Origin: Chromera velia
Taxonomy: Eukaryota > Sar > Chromeraceae
Assembly: GCA_018398765.1 (NCBI GenBank)
Contig: JAHBMJ010004498.1
Coordinates: forward strand, 623 to 64,622
Reading direction: 5' to 3'
Length of the DNA: 64,000 nucleotides
Shown: piece after piece, positions 1-11,819 of the stretch
Position numbering within the stretch: position 1 is the stretch's first letter
How the letters are laid out: each line of letters starts with the position of its first letter
Program-made: the position numbers and the translations under genes
Notes under the pieces: generated by a model
The model's input: the letters and a program-made list of their open reading frames with translations, nothing else
Told to the model about the DNA's origin: nothing
Databases searched by the model: none

Positions 1-481
1 CCCCCCCCCAAATTTGATTTGAATGTCCCTTTCATGTATTACCTTCCTTCTCTGTGTCCCTGCGTCTTGGTTCGTCGTAGTCCGGATCTTGCGTCATTTG
101 TTTTTCTTATCTACCCTGCGCATATGTGTGCGCATGCTCTTTCCCTCCCTACATCTCTGCCACGCAAGTTGCCCTCAGCATGCAAAGAGGAGCCAATTTG
201 CCTTCACCCTGTTCCAGGCGTATACATGGAATAACCGAGTTCCACGCGCCTCGCCCGACCATTTGTCATGCGTTTGCCTCCCCATTTATAGGTTCATGCA
301 CATGCATACAGGTCTGAAGCAGTCTCTGTCTGCTGCCCTCTTTCTTGAGGATTTTGCTGACATTTGTGAGTGTCCTGCAGGTGGCCTCCATGCGTGCGTG
401 TAGAGACACGACGATAAATGGCCGTTTTAGACCATGCAAGCACAAAAAGGCATTTTGTATGCAAATCGACCTTCAGAAAAA

Positions 482-636
482 AGCAAGCAGACAGACAGAC
501 AGACAGACAGATAGACAGACAGACAGATCAAACAAACAAACAAACAAACAGACAAACAAACAGAATGAATGAATGAATGAATGAATGAATGCATGCATGA
601 ATAAATAAATGAATGAATGAATGAACGAATGAACGA
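482..636. repeat. Compound tetranucleotide microsatellite
   Basis: Consecutive tracts of GACA, AACA/GACA and GAAT/GCAT units, with slight interruptions. It lies directly before the acceptor of the exon at 643, so it occupies the 3' end of an intron. Confidence 0.9.
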
Positions 637-642
637 GTGCAG

Positions 643-3642
643 TTCGAGGAGCCCCCCGACCCTGAGGCCGTCAGGAGGGAGATCGCACACAAGAAGCTTT
701 CGAGGTGGAACGGCTTCACCTGCAACTATGGAAGGTGAGTCCCCGCATGGGATGTTTTCTTCTTGTCTCCCGTTTTGAAGGGTATTGATGTGCATTTGAC
801 TGGAGAGGTCTGCTGGTTTTGCATTTCTCTGAGCAGAGGCTTGTGGGCTTTGTGTACGTACGTGGAACATGCAACTCGGTCTGTAAACAAATATTAATAA
901 GTGCGGAGCACCAGAGCTCTTTTCAAGTGCCCCCTGGTGGCCCACTGGCATGGAGGCATTCCCACGTTTTTTGTTTTGTTTGCTAGGTCTGTGTGGATGG
1001 GGTTGGGAGGGGGCGGAGTGGGGAGGGGGGGGAGACGGAAGGAGATTTTAGTCATGTTTCTGTGAACTCTCAGGTGATAGTGGATTTTATGTTCATGAGC
1101 ACCCTCCTGGAAGGCAGTCTGAGTGCGTACGGAGGACCGACCCATGCATACACAAATGAATTGATCTTCCTTTCTATTTGTATCCCTCTTGATGTCGTGT
1201 ACGCTTACCTTCAGGGATTTCTCTACGGTTCCTATTCTGAAGGGGCAAATACTGAACCCCTGGTGAGTCGATTGTGAGCGGATCCAATCGGCAGGTAGCG
1301 CATCAACAACAGATGATCGGCTGGTTGGTTGGTTTCTGCATGTCTCCGTCCGATTGACGTCGGGTTGCTTTTTCGTTCTCTCCCGTTTCCCTTTCTTTGG
1401 GCTCTCGGTCTTTTCCTCGACAGGCGTTCGATTCTTGGCCCCGTGGAAGGATCAGTTAGCGCATCAACGGATTGCAAATCGATGCTTGTATTGCATGCAT
1501 TTGGACTTGCAGGCAGAGGGAGAGGGCTGTGATGCCTGAACGCGTCTACCGACCTCCCCCGGTGAGTTTTTAAGAACTCTTGGTTTCTCCTCTTTTGTCC
1601 TCTTTTCACTCTCTCCGGTCATCTTTGTGCTTTTGTCTGCTAACCTCACTGCATGGTATTCTGTGAGGAGAAGGGAAGCAGATGCATACACATGGATATT
1701 GTGCGGCAAGCCCATTCAGAGTGTTTTCGTCGTTCATACGAGCTTTTCTCAACATTGTAAGTTCTTGACATTGTAATCCTGGTGCGCTTCCATCTGTCCA
1801 CACATACACCACTTTCGTTGAGTCGCGCACTTCAAAAACATTTTGCCTGCTCCCATCCGCCTTTCCCTCTGCGCTCTGACCCAACGCTCAGTTAAGGGAC
1901 TCCCAGACCCAGCATTTTTTCTCGTCATCCCAGGACTCCTCCTGCTTTTGTTCCGCACGTGCTTTTTTTCGCAGCAACACCGATTGACAGACGTTTTCAC
2001 AGAAACCAATAAGCACACACAAACAAACATCCGAATGTACATATCAACATCAACATGCCCCTCTTCGAACGCAGGGAAGCACGCCCTACAAGTTCGACCG
2101 CGTCGGCAGGGATATCCCTCACGAGGGCGTGGCAGGGTGCGGGTGGCAGTTCAAGAGAGCACTCGCCAGGCACAACAGGACAGTGGAGAGACGGCGAGTG
2201 ATGTCAGTCTGAACTTTCTCACATTTCGTCAGCTTGCTTTTTGCATGCATGGAAGGGGAAAAGTTCCTGAACAAATTTGAAAGGAGAGACGTGCAGACAG
2301 AATGAGACAGAAACAGGCGGACGCCCAGAGGGACTTGCATTCGACCTTCCAACTTTTCTTTCATACATTCGACCTTCGCTGCGACGTAATTGATGCACGC
2401 TCCTTAGTACAACTGTCTTCTCCCTCTACTCTGCGCTTCTCGGCCGAGTTTAAATCCATTTCGTTGGATCCCGTCCTAGCTTCGTGCATGCGCCCTCGCT
2501 CTAAGTTAACGCCCCCAATTTTCTCGTTCGTTCCTTAATTTCCTTACCAGAGAACTAAAGTTTTCATTTCAACCCACGCATGCATCGAATGAACGCAGAG
2601 AGTATGAGCTTCGCCTCGCAACTGTCCCCAAGGAGGGAGATACAAGAAAGGAAAGCGCTGCAAAGACAAAGGTGAGCAACTACGTGTACTTGTTTGTGAC
2701 TGTGAGTGTGCGTGTGCGTGAGTGTGCAGGAGTGTGAATAAGTGTGAGTGAGTGTGTGTGTGACCGAGAAATCATTTAGTCGCTATATGTTTTTCTTGCC
2801 TTACGCTTGCAGTGATACTGTTCCGCTTCTCTCTTGTTTCCCCCTTTTCATCAGTCTGAAAAAAGACCCGAAGTCTCAGTGATCTTGCTTTCCTCTCTGC
2901 GAAAGTGCTTCTCTCTCTTCCTTTGTCATTCTATGTCGTCCGCCAAATCGATCGTCAGCACACATGTGGATAGAAGATGCCATGCAGGCTCCAGATAGAG
3001 ACAGATTTGTGTGTGGGTCTTTGGCCCTCGTGTGCCCTCTGTCCGTTGCTCCTTATCTTGGTTCTCTTGGTGCCTGCCACTTAATTGTGGACTCTCTCTT
3101 TTCAATCCCTTTCATGCATGCAGGACCTGACTGACTACGAGAAAGACGTCAAAAAGCAAGTCACCATCCTGATGAAGAAAAACAAGGTCAGTCAACTTCC
3201 CCCTCGATCTCCCCCCATGAATTCGGGTCAATCAGTCTGCTAAACAGGCAAGCAAGCAGTCAAATATGAGAAAAGATTTAGGGACAGGAAGCAGGGGGTT
3301 GCGCAATCAGGCAGGCAGCATAGAGGCGGTCACGCATATACACAGAGAGAAACAAACAGACAGGTAACTATTTTTCTGCTGCTGGGTGACGCGTCTTCAA
3401 GCCGTGCCAGTATTTTTTGATGACAAAAAAGGTTGCAGGCTTCTCTGTCCGGTTAGTTTTCGATGGTCCTCTTACAGTCTTACCTGCTTGCCTCTTTTAA
3501 GAAATGACATTGTGCATGTATGCAGACGGCAGAGAGAGAGAGCGGAAGAAGCGAGCACGTGAAGCCCTGGAGACTCTGGCCTCGACAGCCTGCAATTCAG
3601 TTCCCAGCAGAGAGGCCTCGTCTGGATGTCAACACTGCCTGA
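643..3642 (+). CDS. 3' part of an unrecognised multi-exon gene
   Basis: Seven exons join in a continuous frame: 643-734, 1215-1262, 1513-1561, 2075-2197, 2603-2671, 3124-3186 and 3526-3642, the last ending in TGA. Donors are GTGAGT, GTGATG, GTGAGC or GTCAGT and acceptors end in GCAG or TTCAG. Phase agrees at every junction, although the acceptor at 2602 could be one of three adjacent AGs. The deduced C-terminal part is about 186 residues, basic and hydrophilic, with a WNGFTCNYGRDF stretch, a PERVYRPPP stretch and a Lys-rich segment near the end (YEKDVKKQVTILMKKNK). I see no signal peptide, membrane segment or catalytic motif and do not recognise the family. The 5' exons must lie upstream of 643, either in the first 640 bases where I could not place them or outside the window. 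Confidence 0.55.
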
Positions 3643-4380
3643 GTGTGAGGGGTACTCCCTACTAAACTATGTATCATGGTAACAGTTTCAATATGTTTCA
3701 ATTATGCGAATTGAATTGAAGAGAGTCAGATACACACTTTTTATATATAGGTGATTTAAAAAAAAAACTATATAGATTGATTATCATGAATGAATGAATG
3801 AATGAATGAATGAATGAATGAATGAATAAATGAATGAATGAATGAATGAATGAATGAATGACTAAGCCGGTGGTATGGAGCTGAGCTCCTGATTGAGCTC
3901 ATGGCAGTCTATCTGTATGCAATAATGGTTTTTAGCTAGATCAAGGTAAGTGTTTAGCCTAGTGCTTAGATGTGTTTAGCTATCTTTAGTTATATTTAGT
4001 TTTTAGCAATTTAAAGCAAAAGAAGCATACAATGCTACTATTACATATGGTACACTTCTATCATTTTCTGGTTGAACTTAGTTGAACTAGGTTGAACAAG
4101 TTATAACAAAACCTAAAACAAAACTGAATCAACAAGTACAAACAAGTGATTGACTTTGAGACTAATTAACTTGAAGCAAAACAAATGCATGCTTTCTGTT
4201 CTTATTTTTTTGGAGTTTTTTGTATATATTTTTGTATGTTCAAAGCTGTTACACCATGTGATACCATGCTATAGTTGTTATACAATATTTTTTAGGCAGA
4301 TATATTTATAGTAACTATTCAGTTCAGTTCCAGTTCAGTCTACAAGTTTAACACTTATGCTATCAATTCACTCCCAGTCG
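3643..4380. other. AT-rich intergenic stretch with (GAAT)n
   Basis: No coding signal seen. It contains an imperfect (GAAT)n microsatellite at about 3787-3860 and then AT-rich sequence with repeated TTTAG and GTTGAAC words. No terminal inverted repeats or target duplication were found. Confidence 0.6.
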
Positions 4381-4414
4381 CCGTCAGTGTCCCTTGGTGC
4401 CTGTGCCGCGGTAA

Positions 4415-4705
4415 TGCTCCCGGCATTGGCAATGCTTTTTTAAGTTAATTGGCGCCGGCCGGCGGCGGCTGCATGAATTAAATTGCGAAGAGCGGCGCGG
4501 GGCACCGTTCGCTGCCGGCCCGGACTTACCGCCGCCGCCGCAATTCATCATGCATGCACACACGCGTCTCCGCGCAAAGATATACCGTGCGATCGACGCG
4601 AAGACAGGCAAAACCATCAGTGTGTTTGAAAGAGAACCTTCATACAAGGAGTTGAACTTACTTCTACTTGGAGAGCCGTATACAGCTAAGAGCCGGGTAG
4701 ACTAA
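4415..4705 (+). CDS. Short GC-rich ORF of unknown nature
   Basis: An open frame of 96 codons runs from the TAA at 4412-4414 to the TAA at 4703-4705. The first ATG is at 4550, leaving 51 codons. The C-terminal 40 residues look protein-like (KIYRAIDAKTGKTISVFERE and then a SYKELNLLLLGEPYTAKSR segment). The upstream half is Cys/His- and Arg-rich (HWQCFFKL, LHELNCEERR). It sits as a GC island inside AT-rich DNA, about 300 bases before the glycosyltransferase start. It could be a degraded mobile-element fragment, a lone exon or chance; I do not recognise it. Confidence 0.25.
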   Translation, partial: CSRHWQCFFKLIGAGRRRLHELNCEERRGAPFAAGPDLPPPPQFIMHAHTRLRAKIYRAIDAKTGKTISVFEREPSYKELNLLLLGEPYTAKSRVD

Positions 4706-4990
4706 CGACCTACTCTGATTATGAACGCATACCGACCCTTTCTGTACCATGTGAAAGGTATGCCCAGTGTCTGGCTGCGGATCCCATCAGACGCTGACAC
4801 TGTATAACTGTCTCCGCGATCCCAAGCTTTTTCTGTTGTTCCTCCGGAAAGTAAGGGATGCCTGCGAGGATCCCAAAGATACGTAGACGGCTTATTTTGA
4901 AATTTCATGCTTGCTTTTGAGCATAACGCTGGTTTTGGGTACCAACTCTCTTCGTCTCTCCCAAGTGATTTTAAAGAACGCGCTGGAAGC

Positions 4991-6264
4991 ATGCTCAGGA
5001 CAGCCCGGTGTTTGCGGGGTGTCTCCCTTCTTCTTCTTGCTGGGACTACCGTGAATCTTTTAGTCCTCTGGCTCAACCCATTGGAGCAGGACGGTGGAAC
5101 TGGGGGTCTTCCAAAACCTCACGTGGCATCCGACCCACGAGCCCCCAACGACGCAGCACTGGTGGCGTCATCCCATCGTACCAGCGGCTCCGCTTCGGAG
5201 ATGGCCACGAAGGCCGCAGAAAAAAACAAAGGCGGGAAAGGGGAAGTGCAAGGAGAAGTGAGGTCCACGACAACATCCACAACGAAGGCAACGACAACAG
5301 CTACGTCGACCAGGGGACCCGAAACAACCACAAAAATGCAAGAAGGAACCTCCACCCCGTCGTCGACACCTGCGCCTGCGCCAAAGGCGACAGACACAAG
5401 TGCAGGTGGGAAGAAGGAGACTCAAATTGTGGTGACAAAGGAGGAGAGAGTCCAGCCATATGGGAAAGGGAAGGAGGGGGAAGCGGTGCAGATCTTGATG
5501 GCATCAGACGTCAAGGTCAGTTCATGATGATATGACGATGATCGATGTGTTCATGTCCGAAGGAATCAGGCCTCCCGCCCCAATTCCGAATGCTCGACGT
5601 ACCCAGGGCGAATTGCAGTTCGATTTGAAGTTGAGGAAGGGGGGGCTCGTCGTACTGCCTTCGCATTCGAGTGTTTATGTTTGATGTGCGTTCCCGTAGT
5701 CCCTGTCCGTATGCAGTTTCACAGACATGTTTCCCTCGGATATTCCCATCAGACCACCTGGGTGTGCATGAATAGTGTCCCCCGATCCGGTGTTTTGTTA
5801 TGAACCATGCACAATTGTGTAAATGATCCATTGAAAAAACAGATCTCCAACGGATTTAACTAGCCCACATGATTGCTTGCTGTTGCAGGGACTCCCCCAT
5901 GTGTTGACGACTCTGGAGTCGTACAAGAGAATGTCCGGAGGTCAGCCTGCAGATTGATGGCAGTCAGGTAGGGTCATTCTGTCTGTTGTACGGGTTTCTC
6001 TAGCTCTCTTTTTCTCTCACGAGTTTGTCTTGAGAGCGGAGGAGGGTGGTTCTCTTCTAGACTTTGTAACACTTGGCCCTGGCATTTCTTGCCAAATGGC
6101 GCGCACGATGGCTACTAGGGGACCTGCTTGCTTGTTTGTCCCCTGACTTGGTGGTTGAAGCCCCTATCCGCTTGAGTTCTGCCCACCTGCTTGACTTATT
6201 GACCGACCTGTCCACCTGAGTCCGTTTCTTCCTCCCTTCCCGTCTGTTTATCTGTCTGTGTCTG

Positions 6265-6297
<33 letters not shown>

Positions 6298-7098
6298 GCC
6301 CCCTGCCCACGCTGTTTGATTGTTGGTGCTGTTCTTTTGTCTTTGTTCTTTCTTTCTTTTTGTCTGTTGTGTTCATGAAGAAAAGAAGGGAGAAGAAGAA
6401 ACATATAGTCTGTCTGTCTGTCTCTCTGTCTGTCTGTCTGTCTCTCTGTCTGTCCGTCTGTTTGTCTGTTTGTCTGTTTGTCTGTTTGTCTGTCTGTCTG
6501 TCTGTTGTGCACGCATTCTTTCCATCTGGACGGGCGGTCAAAAGAAGAGATCCAACAAGTAGAGAGGGATTTTGCTTCTGTTTGTGTCATCGACTGAAAA
6601 AGGGAACCCCAGAAGAAGAAATTAAAAATAAAGGGAACCCCAGAAGAAGAAAGTGGCGAATGCTGAAAACGAACTCCTTGTAGAAGGTCCCTATGCGAAA
6701 GGAAATGAAAAGAAACGAACTCGTTCAGATGGAAAGAATGTGGAAGTGCAAGAGGGCAACCCTGCACTGGGCAGTGAAGGGCCGCAGGGTACGACTCAAG
6801 GCCTGGAGCTCTGGTACCCTTCCACTGAGAGCGCGCCAAAAGAAAAGAAGAAAACAGAAGAGAATGAAAGGAAGGCTCTGTTTGTTCGTCTGTGTCTGTC
6901 TGTCTGTGTCTGCTTGTTTGTGTGTCTGTCTGTCTGTCTGTCTGAAGAAAAGAAGGGAGAAGAAGAAACATATAGTCTGTCTGTCTGCCTGTCTGTCCGA
7001 AAGAAAGGAAGCGATTCGGAAAAAGTGAAGTGAAGAAAAGACGATATAGTCTGTCTGTTGTGTTCATGAAGAAAAGAAGGGAGAAGAAGAAACATATA

Positions 7099-7139
<41 letters not shown>

Positions 7140-10100
7140 CTTACAGGAGAGAGGGCTGTTGTCTGGCTCCTACTGGACGACAAAGGAGGGAGTTTGGGGG
7201 AAGACAGGAGGAAAATTTTGAAGCAGAGGGTGGAGGAAACAGGTGTAGGGGGGGCGCCAAAGATTCAATTCAATCTTGTCCCTTTTGAGGCGGAGATGAA
7301 ATACACCCAAGTGAGTGTGTTTTCGTGTGTCACTTGGGGATTGGGGGGTGGGTGAGAGCGCGAGACAAGTACATTATTTCCCAGCCTTTTACACTCTCTC
7401 GCAATCTCTCTGTTTCTAAATGGAATTGCGTTGGTTTTGTTTTTCTTTGATAGGGTGATTCGTATTAATCAACGGAAGATGGTTTGGACAACTGCCGAAG
7501 AAACATTCAGAAGGTGAGCGCAGCAAAGAGATAGAAAGAGCTCCCAGTGTAGCTGGTGAGCAGTCCTTCTTTTCTTTCTGGAATATGGGTGCTTTGTGGA
7601 TGAAGTCTCCTTCCCTCTTCTCGTCCTTGTGCTTCGGATTCATAAATTTACCTCTCCGACCTCCCTCTCGCGATGTGTGCAGACACTTCAGCACGTGCCC
7701 TTTGCCACGATGTGTCGCCTCCTGGCTCCTGATCTCCTCCCTTCGTCCCTCAAAAGGGTCGTGTACCTCGATTTTGACCTGATGGTATTGGGGCCCTTGA
7801 GGGCTCTCATGGAGGACACAGGCCTGCCAGAGGGGTTTTTGGCAAAGTCAACAGGGGCAGGGGGGGGAGGGAATGAAACCGCTATCCCTCGGGAAGTGCT
7901 GGGGGGCGAGACTTGGAAGGAAGGGGGCTGCGGTATTGCTGCACGGAGCTCTACAGACAAGAAGGTGAGCTCCTGGGGACCTTGTTTTGTTTGATATGCT
8001 GGCACATGAGAAAGCAAAGTTGAAGTTGTGTTCGTTGAGACATTTGGTCGTTTCATCAGTCTGGTTCTCTGAGAGTTAGGAGTTAGTTGCACTCATCTTT
8101 CCGCTCCCACGCAGCCAGTCACGACAATCCATGACGCAGGGGGCCGTTCAAGTCAGAAAGAGAGCGACATGAGGACTTACAAACGAGCTCCCCCCGAAGA
8201 CTTGGTAGACCTCACTGTACTCATGCGGAAGTGTACCTCGCTGTACTCTGTCACAGCCCGTACTGCAGGAGTGAGTATGCATATCTTTGTAGACGCGGAA
8301 TGGGTTTTTGTCTCTGCATGCGGCCGTTGATGGTCTTGCGCGCCGTATTCGACTTGCACCGACGCATCTATCTATGCCTCGATCTGTTCGTGTGTATCTC
8401 TGGATGATGCATGCAGGTGTTTCCACGTGCGTTACGCATGCAGAATTCTGTATGAAAGTAAACGCATGATGATCTGTTCGTGTGTGTCTCTGGATGATGC
8501 ATACATACAGGTGATCGTCAATTGGTTGAAAAAGGACAAGCTCGACGGAGATATTCTCTGGAAGGGGGAGAGGAGCTTCAATGCCGGGGTGCTCCTTATG
8601 GATCTGGAGAGCCTCCGAAGAAACAATTTCACCGACAGAGCGAAGCAGTCAGTTGGTAGAGGAGGGGACCAAGGGGGGACTGAAGGGGAATTGAGATAAC
8701 GATGAGGACAAGGGAGAAGACACAGAAACGTGAGAAGTTCAAGAAAAGGGTGGTGTCCTTTTTTTCCTACAGAAAAGATAGACGAAGCATTAAGGTGGCT
8801 GCTCGTGTAGCGTCAATTTGTCCCCAACTTTCGTTTTCTCCGTGCGTCTCTTGGTCTCTTGCAGATGGGTCGGCAAGTGGGGCCTGAACGACCAGCTGGT
8901 TTTGAACTTCTACTGCAACGGGACTTACACGGAGCTGCCGAAGCAATGGAACATCTACGCAGGTGGATGGGAGCAGGGGAAGGGGAAGGGAGAACTGCAC
9001 AGGCTTCTTGACGGATCAAAGCCTGCAATGGTTTGAAGTCACCTGGGGTCGTCTCTCCTTTTGCGCTGCACGTTTGTATCTGAATGGCTGGAACGAAATC
9101 AAAGCGAGCGCATCCAGTGCAAAGTCTGGGTGGTGGGGAACGCCTGAAAAGAGTCCTGAGTTCGACTGCAGATTGCCGTGTTTTCAAAAACCTGTCACTT
9201 CCTTCACAGCTCTTTTTGTTGTCTTACAATATTCGCGCCCTTTTTGCGCAGGTCGCGAACAAATCCCGAGGGACGTGCACATCATCCACTTTGCCGGCCC
9301 TCCAAAGCCATGGAAGCCCCGGTGGCCTCACCCAAGCATAGGCGCCCTCTGGCACAGGTGAGCTGTAAATTATGCACATGAGCAGCTCACTCGGTACACA
9401 TGGATGAATGTTGGCCAGTTCAATGGGAAAGGGGTACATTCCGGAGACTGAGAAAAGGGAGCGGCAATACGGAATTGCGACAGGAAGCCCCAGAAGGCAG
9501 TGCTGGAAGGCCGAGGTTTTTGTTTCCTTTTCTTTGGCTTTGGAGCAGCTCTTTTGTGATTCTGTTTTCTTATTCTCATGAGATCTTTTCTCCCCCTTTG
9601 ACCTGACCGCATATGTGTACGAGACGAAACGAGACCCCAATCGTACTGAACTGATTATGCAGATTTGCGCAGAGCTTTCCTGGGACCGGTAAACCGGCTG
9701 CACCCGCTTCCCCACTGGTTCTCGTCGTTCCGCTGACCCCTGAAACGGCCCCCTTCATCCCCACCGTTGCAACTGCTCTCAACGCAACGCACAACGGAAC
9801 CCATGCACCTCCGGTGTCTTTGCAGTTCCTCTCTTGGGGGCTGAAGCCTGAGCAGGAGGCGGCTGCGGTGAATCACGTGAAGTGGTACTGCAAGCGTTTG
9901 AGTGTGGAGGTCCTGGACTGGGGGAAGAAGTTTTCAGAGTGGAAGGGGGTGGCCTCTGGAGGAATGCCGTCTGAGAAGGGAGGCGAAGAGGAACCGAGGC
10001 TGCCAGATCTGTTCAGTCACACAGCACTCTCCTCCGATCTTGCTGTCCGCATGGCACCCTACTTGACAGAGGGAGACATCGGGAAGGTTTTGGTTCTTCA

Positions 10101-11497
10101 GGTCGGGTGGGAACGAGCGAGGGGAACGTTGCATGTCTCGACTTCTCTGCTGCTCTTTTTTTGTTCACGTAAGTGGTTTCTGTCAATGTCTTTCGGTCTG
10201 GGAAAAGCTGCGTAAGGCTGTGTGCTTCTGGATGTCCCTTTCTTTCTTTTGCTGCCACTTTGGAAACACACCTACCTGATTGTATCCTTCCCGTTTTCTG
10301 CCTCTCTTTTGATTAGCTTGATCGAGCATCTCATAACTCTTGATTCTCTTTTTTTGTCTTTCCTTGACAGGGTCCCGTTCTCCCATCGCGAGAGTTGACG
10401 TCCCTCTTTGAATCGGGGAAGGAAGGCAACTGGACTCTCAAGAGTGGAAGTGCGCGTTCGGTCAGTCTCTCCCTCTGCGCTCGCGCGGCGTGTGTGTTTT
10501 TGTGTGTTCTTTCTATGAAAATATGCCCTCACGGCTTGTCTGCTTGGCAATGTGGGATGTCTGTACAGGTCTTTTTTGTTCCCCTTGCGAATGATCTTCC
10601 CTTGGTACCTCCAGCCCAGTCACCGTCGCTTCATCTCAACACACCCGGATATGTGGCCGAATGCAGAACACCACCTTGGCCTCTCCTCTTAGAAAGGCAA
10701 CGCCTGCTGCGCTGTGGAACCTCGAGAGGCTGGATGGGTCTTCAGGAGACCTAAAAGTGAAAAGCAGCAAAGCGGAGGGGGAAGGGGAAAGCCCATCGGA
10801 TCTCCTAGAGATCCTCTTCCCCCCGGTGCGCTTCCCACGCATACCCTTAGAGCGTGCCGGTCTGTGGTTGTTTAACAGCACCAACCAGTCAGAGACTGCC
10901 TCTTCGGATTCCATTGCACGTCCGGCAGCGAGAGAGTGCATTCCGCCGTCGTGTACCCACAACCATTTTGACTCGGAAGGCTTCATCTCTCTGGGTAGCA
11001 ACTCCTCTCTCTACTCTCCGGGTGGGGGGAAACCGGGGGAGGCCCTTCTGCCTCCTCTCGTGCACTTTGCAGGCCCAGCATTCCCGTGGAACCGCCAAGC
11101 GCCTTCTGGATCAAAGCTCCACACTCCACAGAAGCACAATCGTACCACAGAAGGGGCTGAAACAATTCCGAAGGGAGAAACCTCAGCAGGCCTTTCAAGT
11201 CTGTCCCCCCTCTCTCTCTGGCACCAATTCGAGACAAAAAAGCAGGTGCTGGGGGCTCTCCCGGCACCTGCCGTGGCGGCTCTCGTTGGACAAGGCCCAA
11301 AGGCCCCTCTGAGCGCTTCTAAGAGCGCTCAAGCGCAGGCAAAGGAGAAAGGAGGAGACGCACAGGCAAGCTCTGAAAAAGCAACTACTGTTACTTCTGT
11401 CGGAAAAGAGACCCGGCGGCGGTCTCTTTCTGCAAGCACCGTATCGGTTGAAGCTGTAGGGGTGTCAGAAGGAGGAAAAGAAAAAACTTGCGCATGA
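4991..11497 (+). CDS. Type II membrane glycosyltransferase, GT8 domain plus degenerate second GT8-like domain
   Basis: The start chosen is the ATG at 4991, because it places a signal anchor (GVSLLLLAGTTVNLLVLWL) at the N terminus; an in-frame ATG also exists at 4907. A Ser/Thr-rich stem follows. Exons: 4991-5515, 5889-5940, 7147-7310, one near 7479-7513 with unresolved acceptor, 7683-7964, 8115-8270, 8511-8651, about 8874-8962 (acceptor could be 8865), 9252-9357, 9663-10101, 10371-10460 and 10667-11497. The first domain has the GT8 hallmarks in order: VVYLDFDLMV (DxD), FNAGVLLMDL, NDQLVLNFY, and HFAGPPKPW near its end. GT8 enzymes (for example glycogenin, LgtC, GAUT) transfer a sugar from a UDP-sugar using Mn2+ held by DxD; the exact donor and acceptor cannot be told. 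The exons from 9663 on repeat the fold (KVLVLQGPV, AALWNLERL, VHFAGPAFPW) but lack DxD. N-glycosylation sequons occur in the second half. Golgi or ER lumenal action is inferred. Confidence 0.85.
6248..7135. repeat. Intronic (GTCT)n arrays alternating with a purine-rich unit
   Basis: Inside the second intron of the glycosyltransferase gene, (TGTC)n tracts at about 6250-6300, 6408-6510, 6893-6942, 6975-6997 and 7098-7138 alternate with copies of a GA-rich unit (gaagaaaagaagggagaaga, then aacatatagtctg). Copies lie near 6377, 6950, 7034 (short) and 7067. A second direct repeat with the word gggaaccccagaagaagaaa occurs twice at about 6602-6653. Confidence 0.85.
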
Positions 11498-11819
11498 TTT
11501 TGGTGACAACATTGGCATTTCCGCTTTGCAAGTTGCACTCTTAAGTACAAGTTTTCAATCGGGGGATTCATCAAACAACGAAAAGCTGGTTGATACCAAA
11601 GGTGACAAAACAGATGCGTGGAAACGGGAACCTCTAAGCGAAAGAACAAAACGTGTTTTATGAATATGAGTCGGATTACATGACACTGTATCTTTGCACA
11701 CTCTCTTTATATGATCTATTTTATAATAAAAACATGCAGTGACAATGTTTTTTTAGTGATTTGTGATGAAAACTGATTTGCAATAATTTGAAGTATTGTT
11801 GTGTACTATGATATGGCTA
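11498..11819. other. 3' flank of the glycosyltransferase gene
   Basis: No coding signal. The sequence becomes strongly AT-rich about 150 bases after the stop codon. An AATAAA word is present at 11725-11730, but polyadenylation-site use cannot be judged by eye. Confidence 0.4.

Noticed and set aside
482-636. Regular short repeats considered as a CRISPR-like array
   Set aside because: Units are four bases without unique spacers; a eukaryotic microsatellite.
427-951. 174-codon minus frame
   Set aside because: Made largely of microsatellite-encoded Ser-Phe-Ile-His and Cys-Leu-Ser-Val repeats, antisense to the exon at 643-734.
1432-1512. Possible extra exon in the first gene after the acceptor at about 1425
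   Set aside because: Including it breaks frame; joining 1262 directly to 1513 restores a consistent phase.
4391-4415. GTGCCTGTGCCGCGGTAAT resembles the 530-loop of small-subunit rRNA
   Set aside because: Similarity is limited to about 19 bases and the flanks do not continue the rRNA alignment; most likely chance or a distant relic.
6057-7067. 336-codon minus frame rich in Thr-Asp-Arg-Gln
   Set aside because: Read from (GACA)n microsatellites inside an intron of the GT8 gene.
10569-10666. Frame beginning VFFVPLANDLPLV as an exon of the GT8 gene
   Set aside because: It runs into a stop at 10754 in its own frame, whereas acceptor use at 10666 keeps phase with the C-terminal exon; left as intron, with some doubt.
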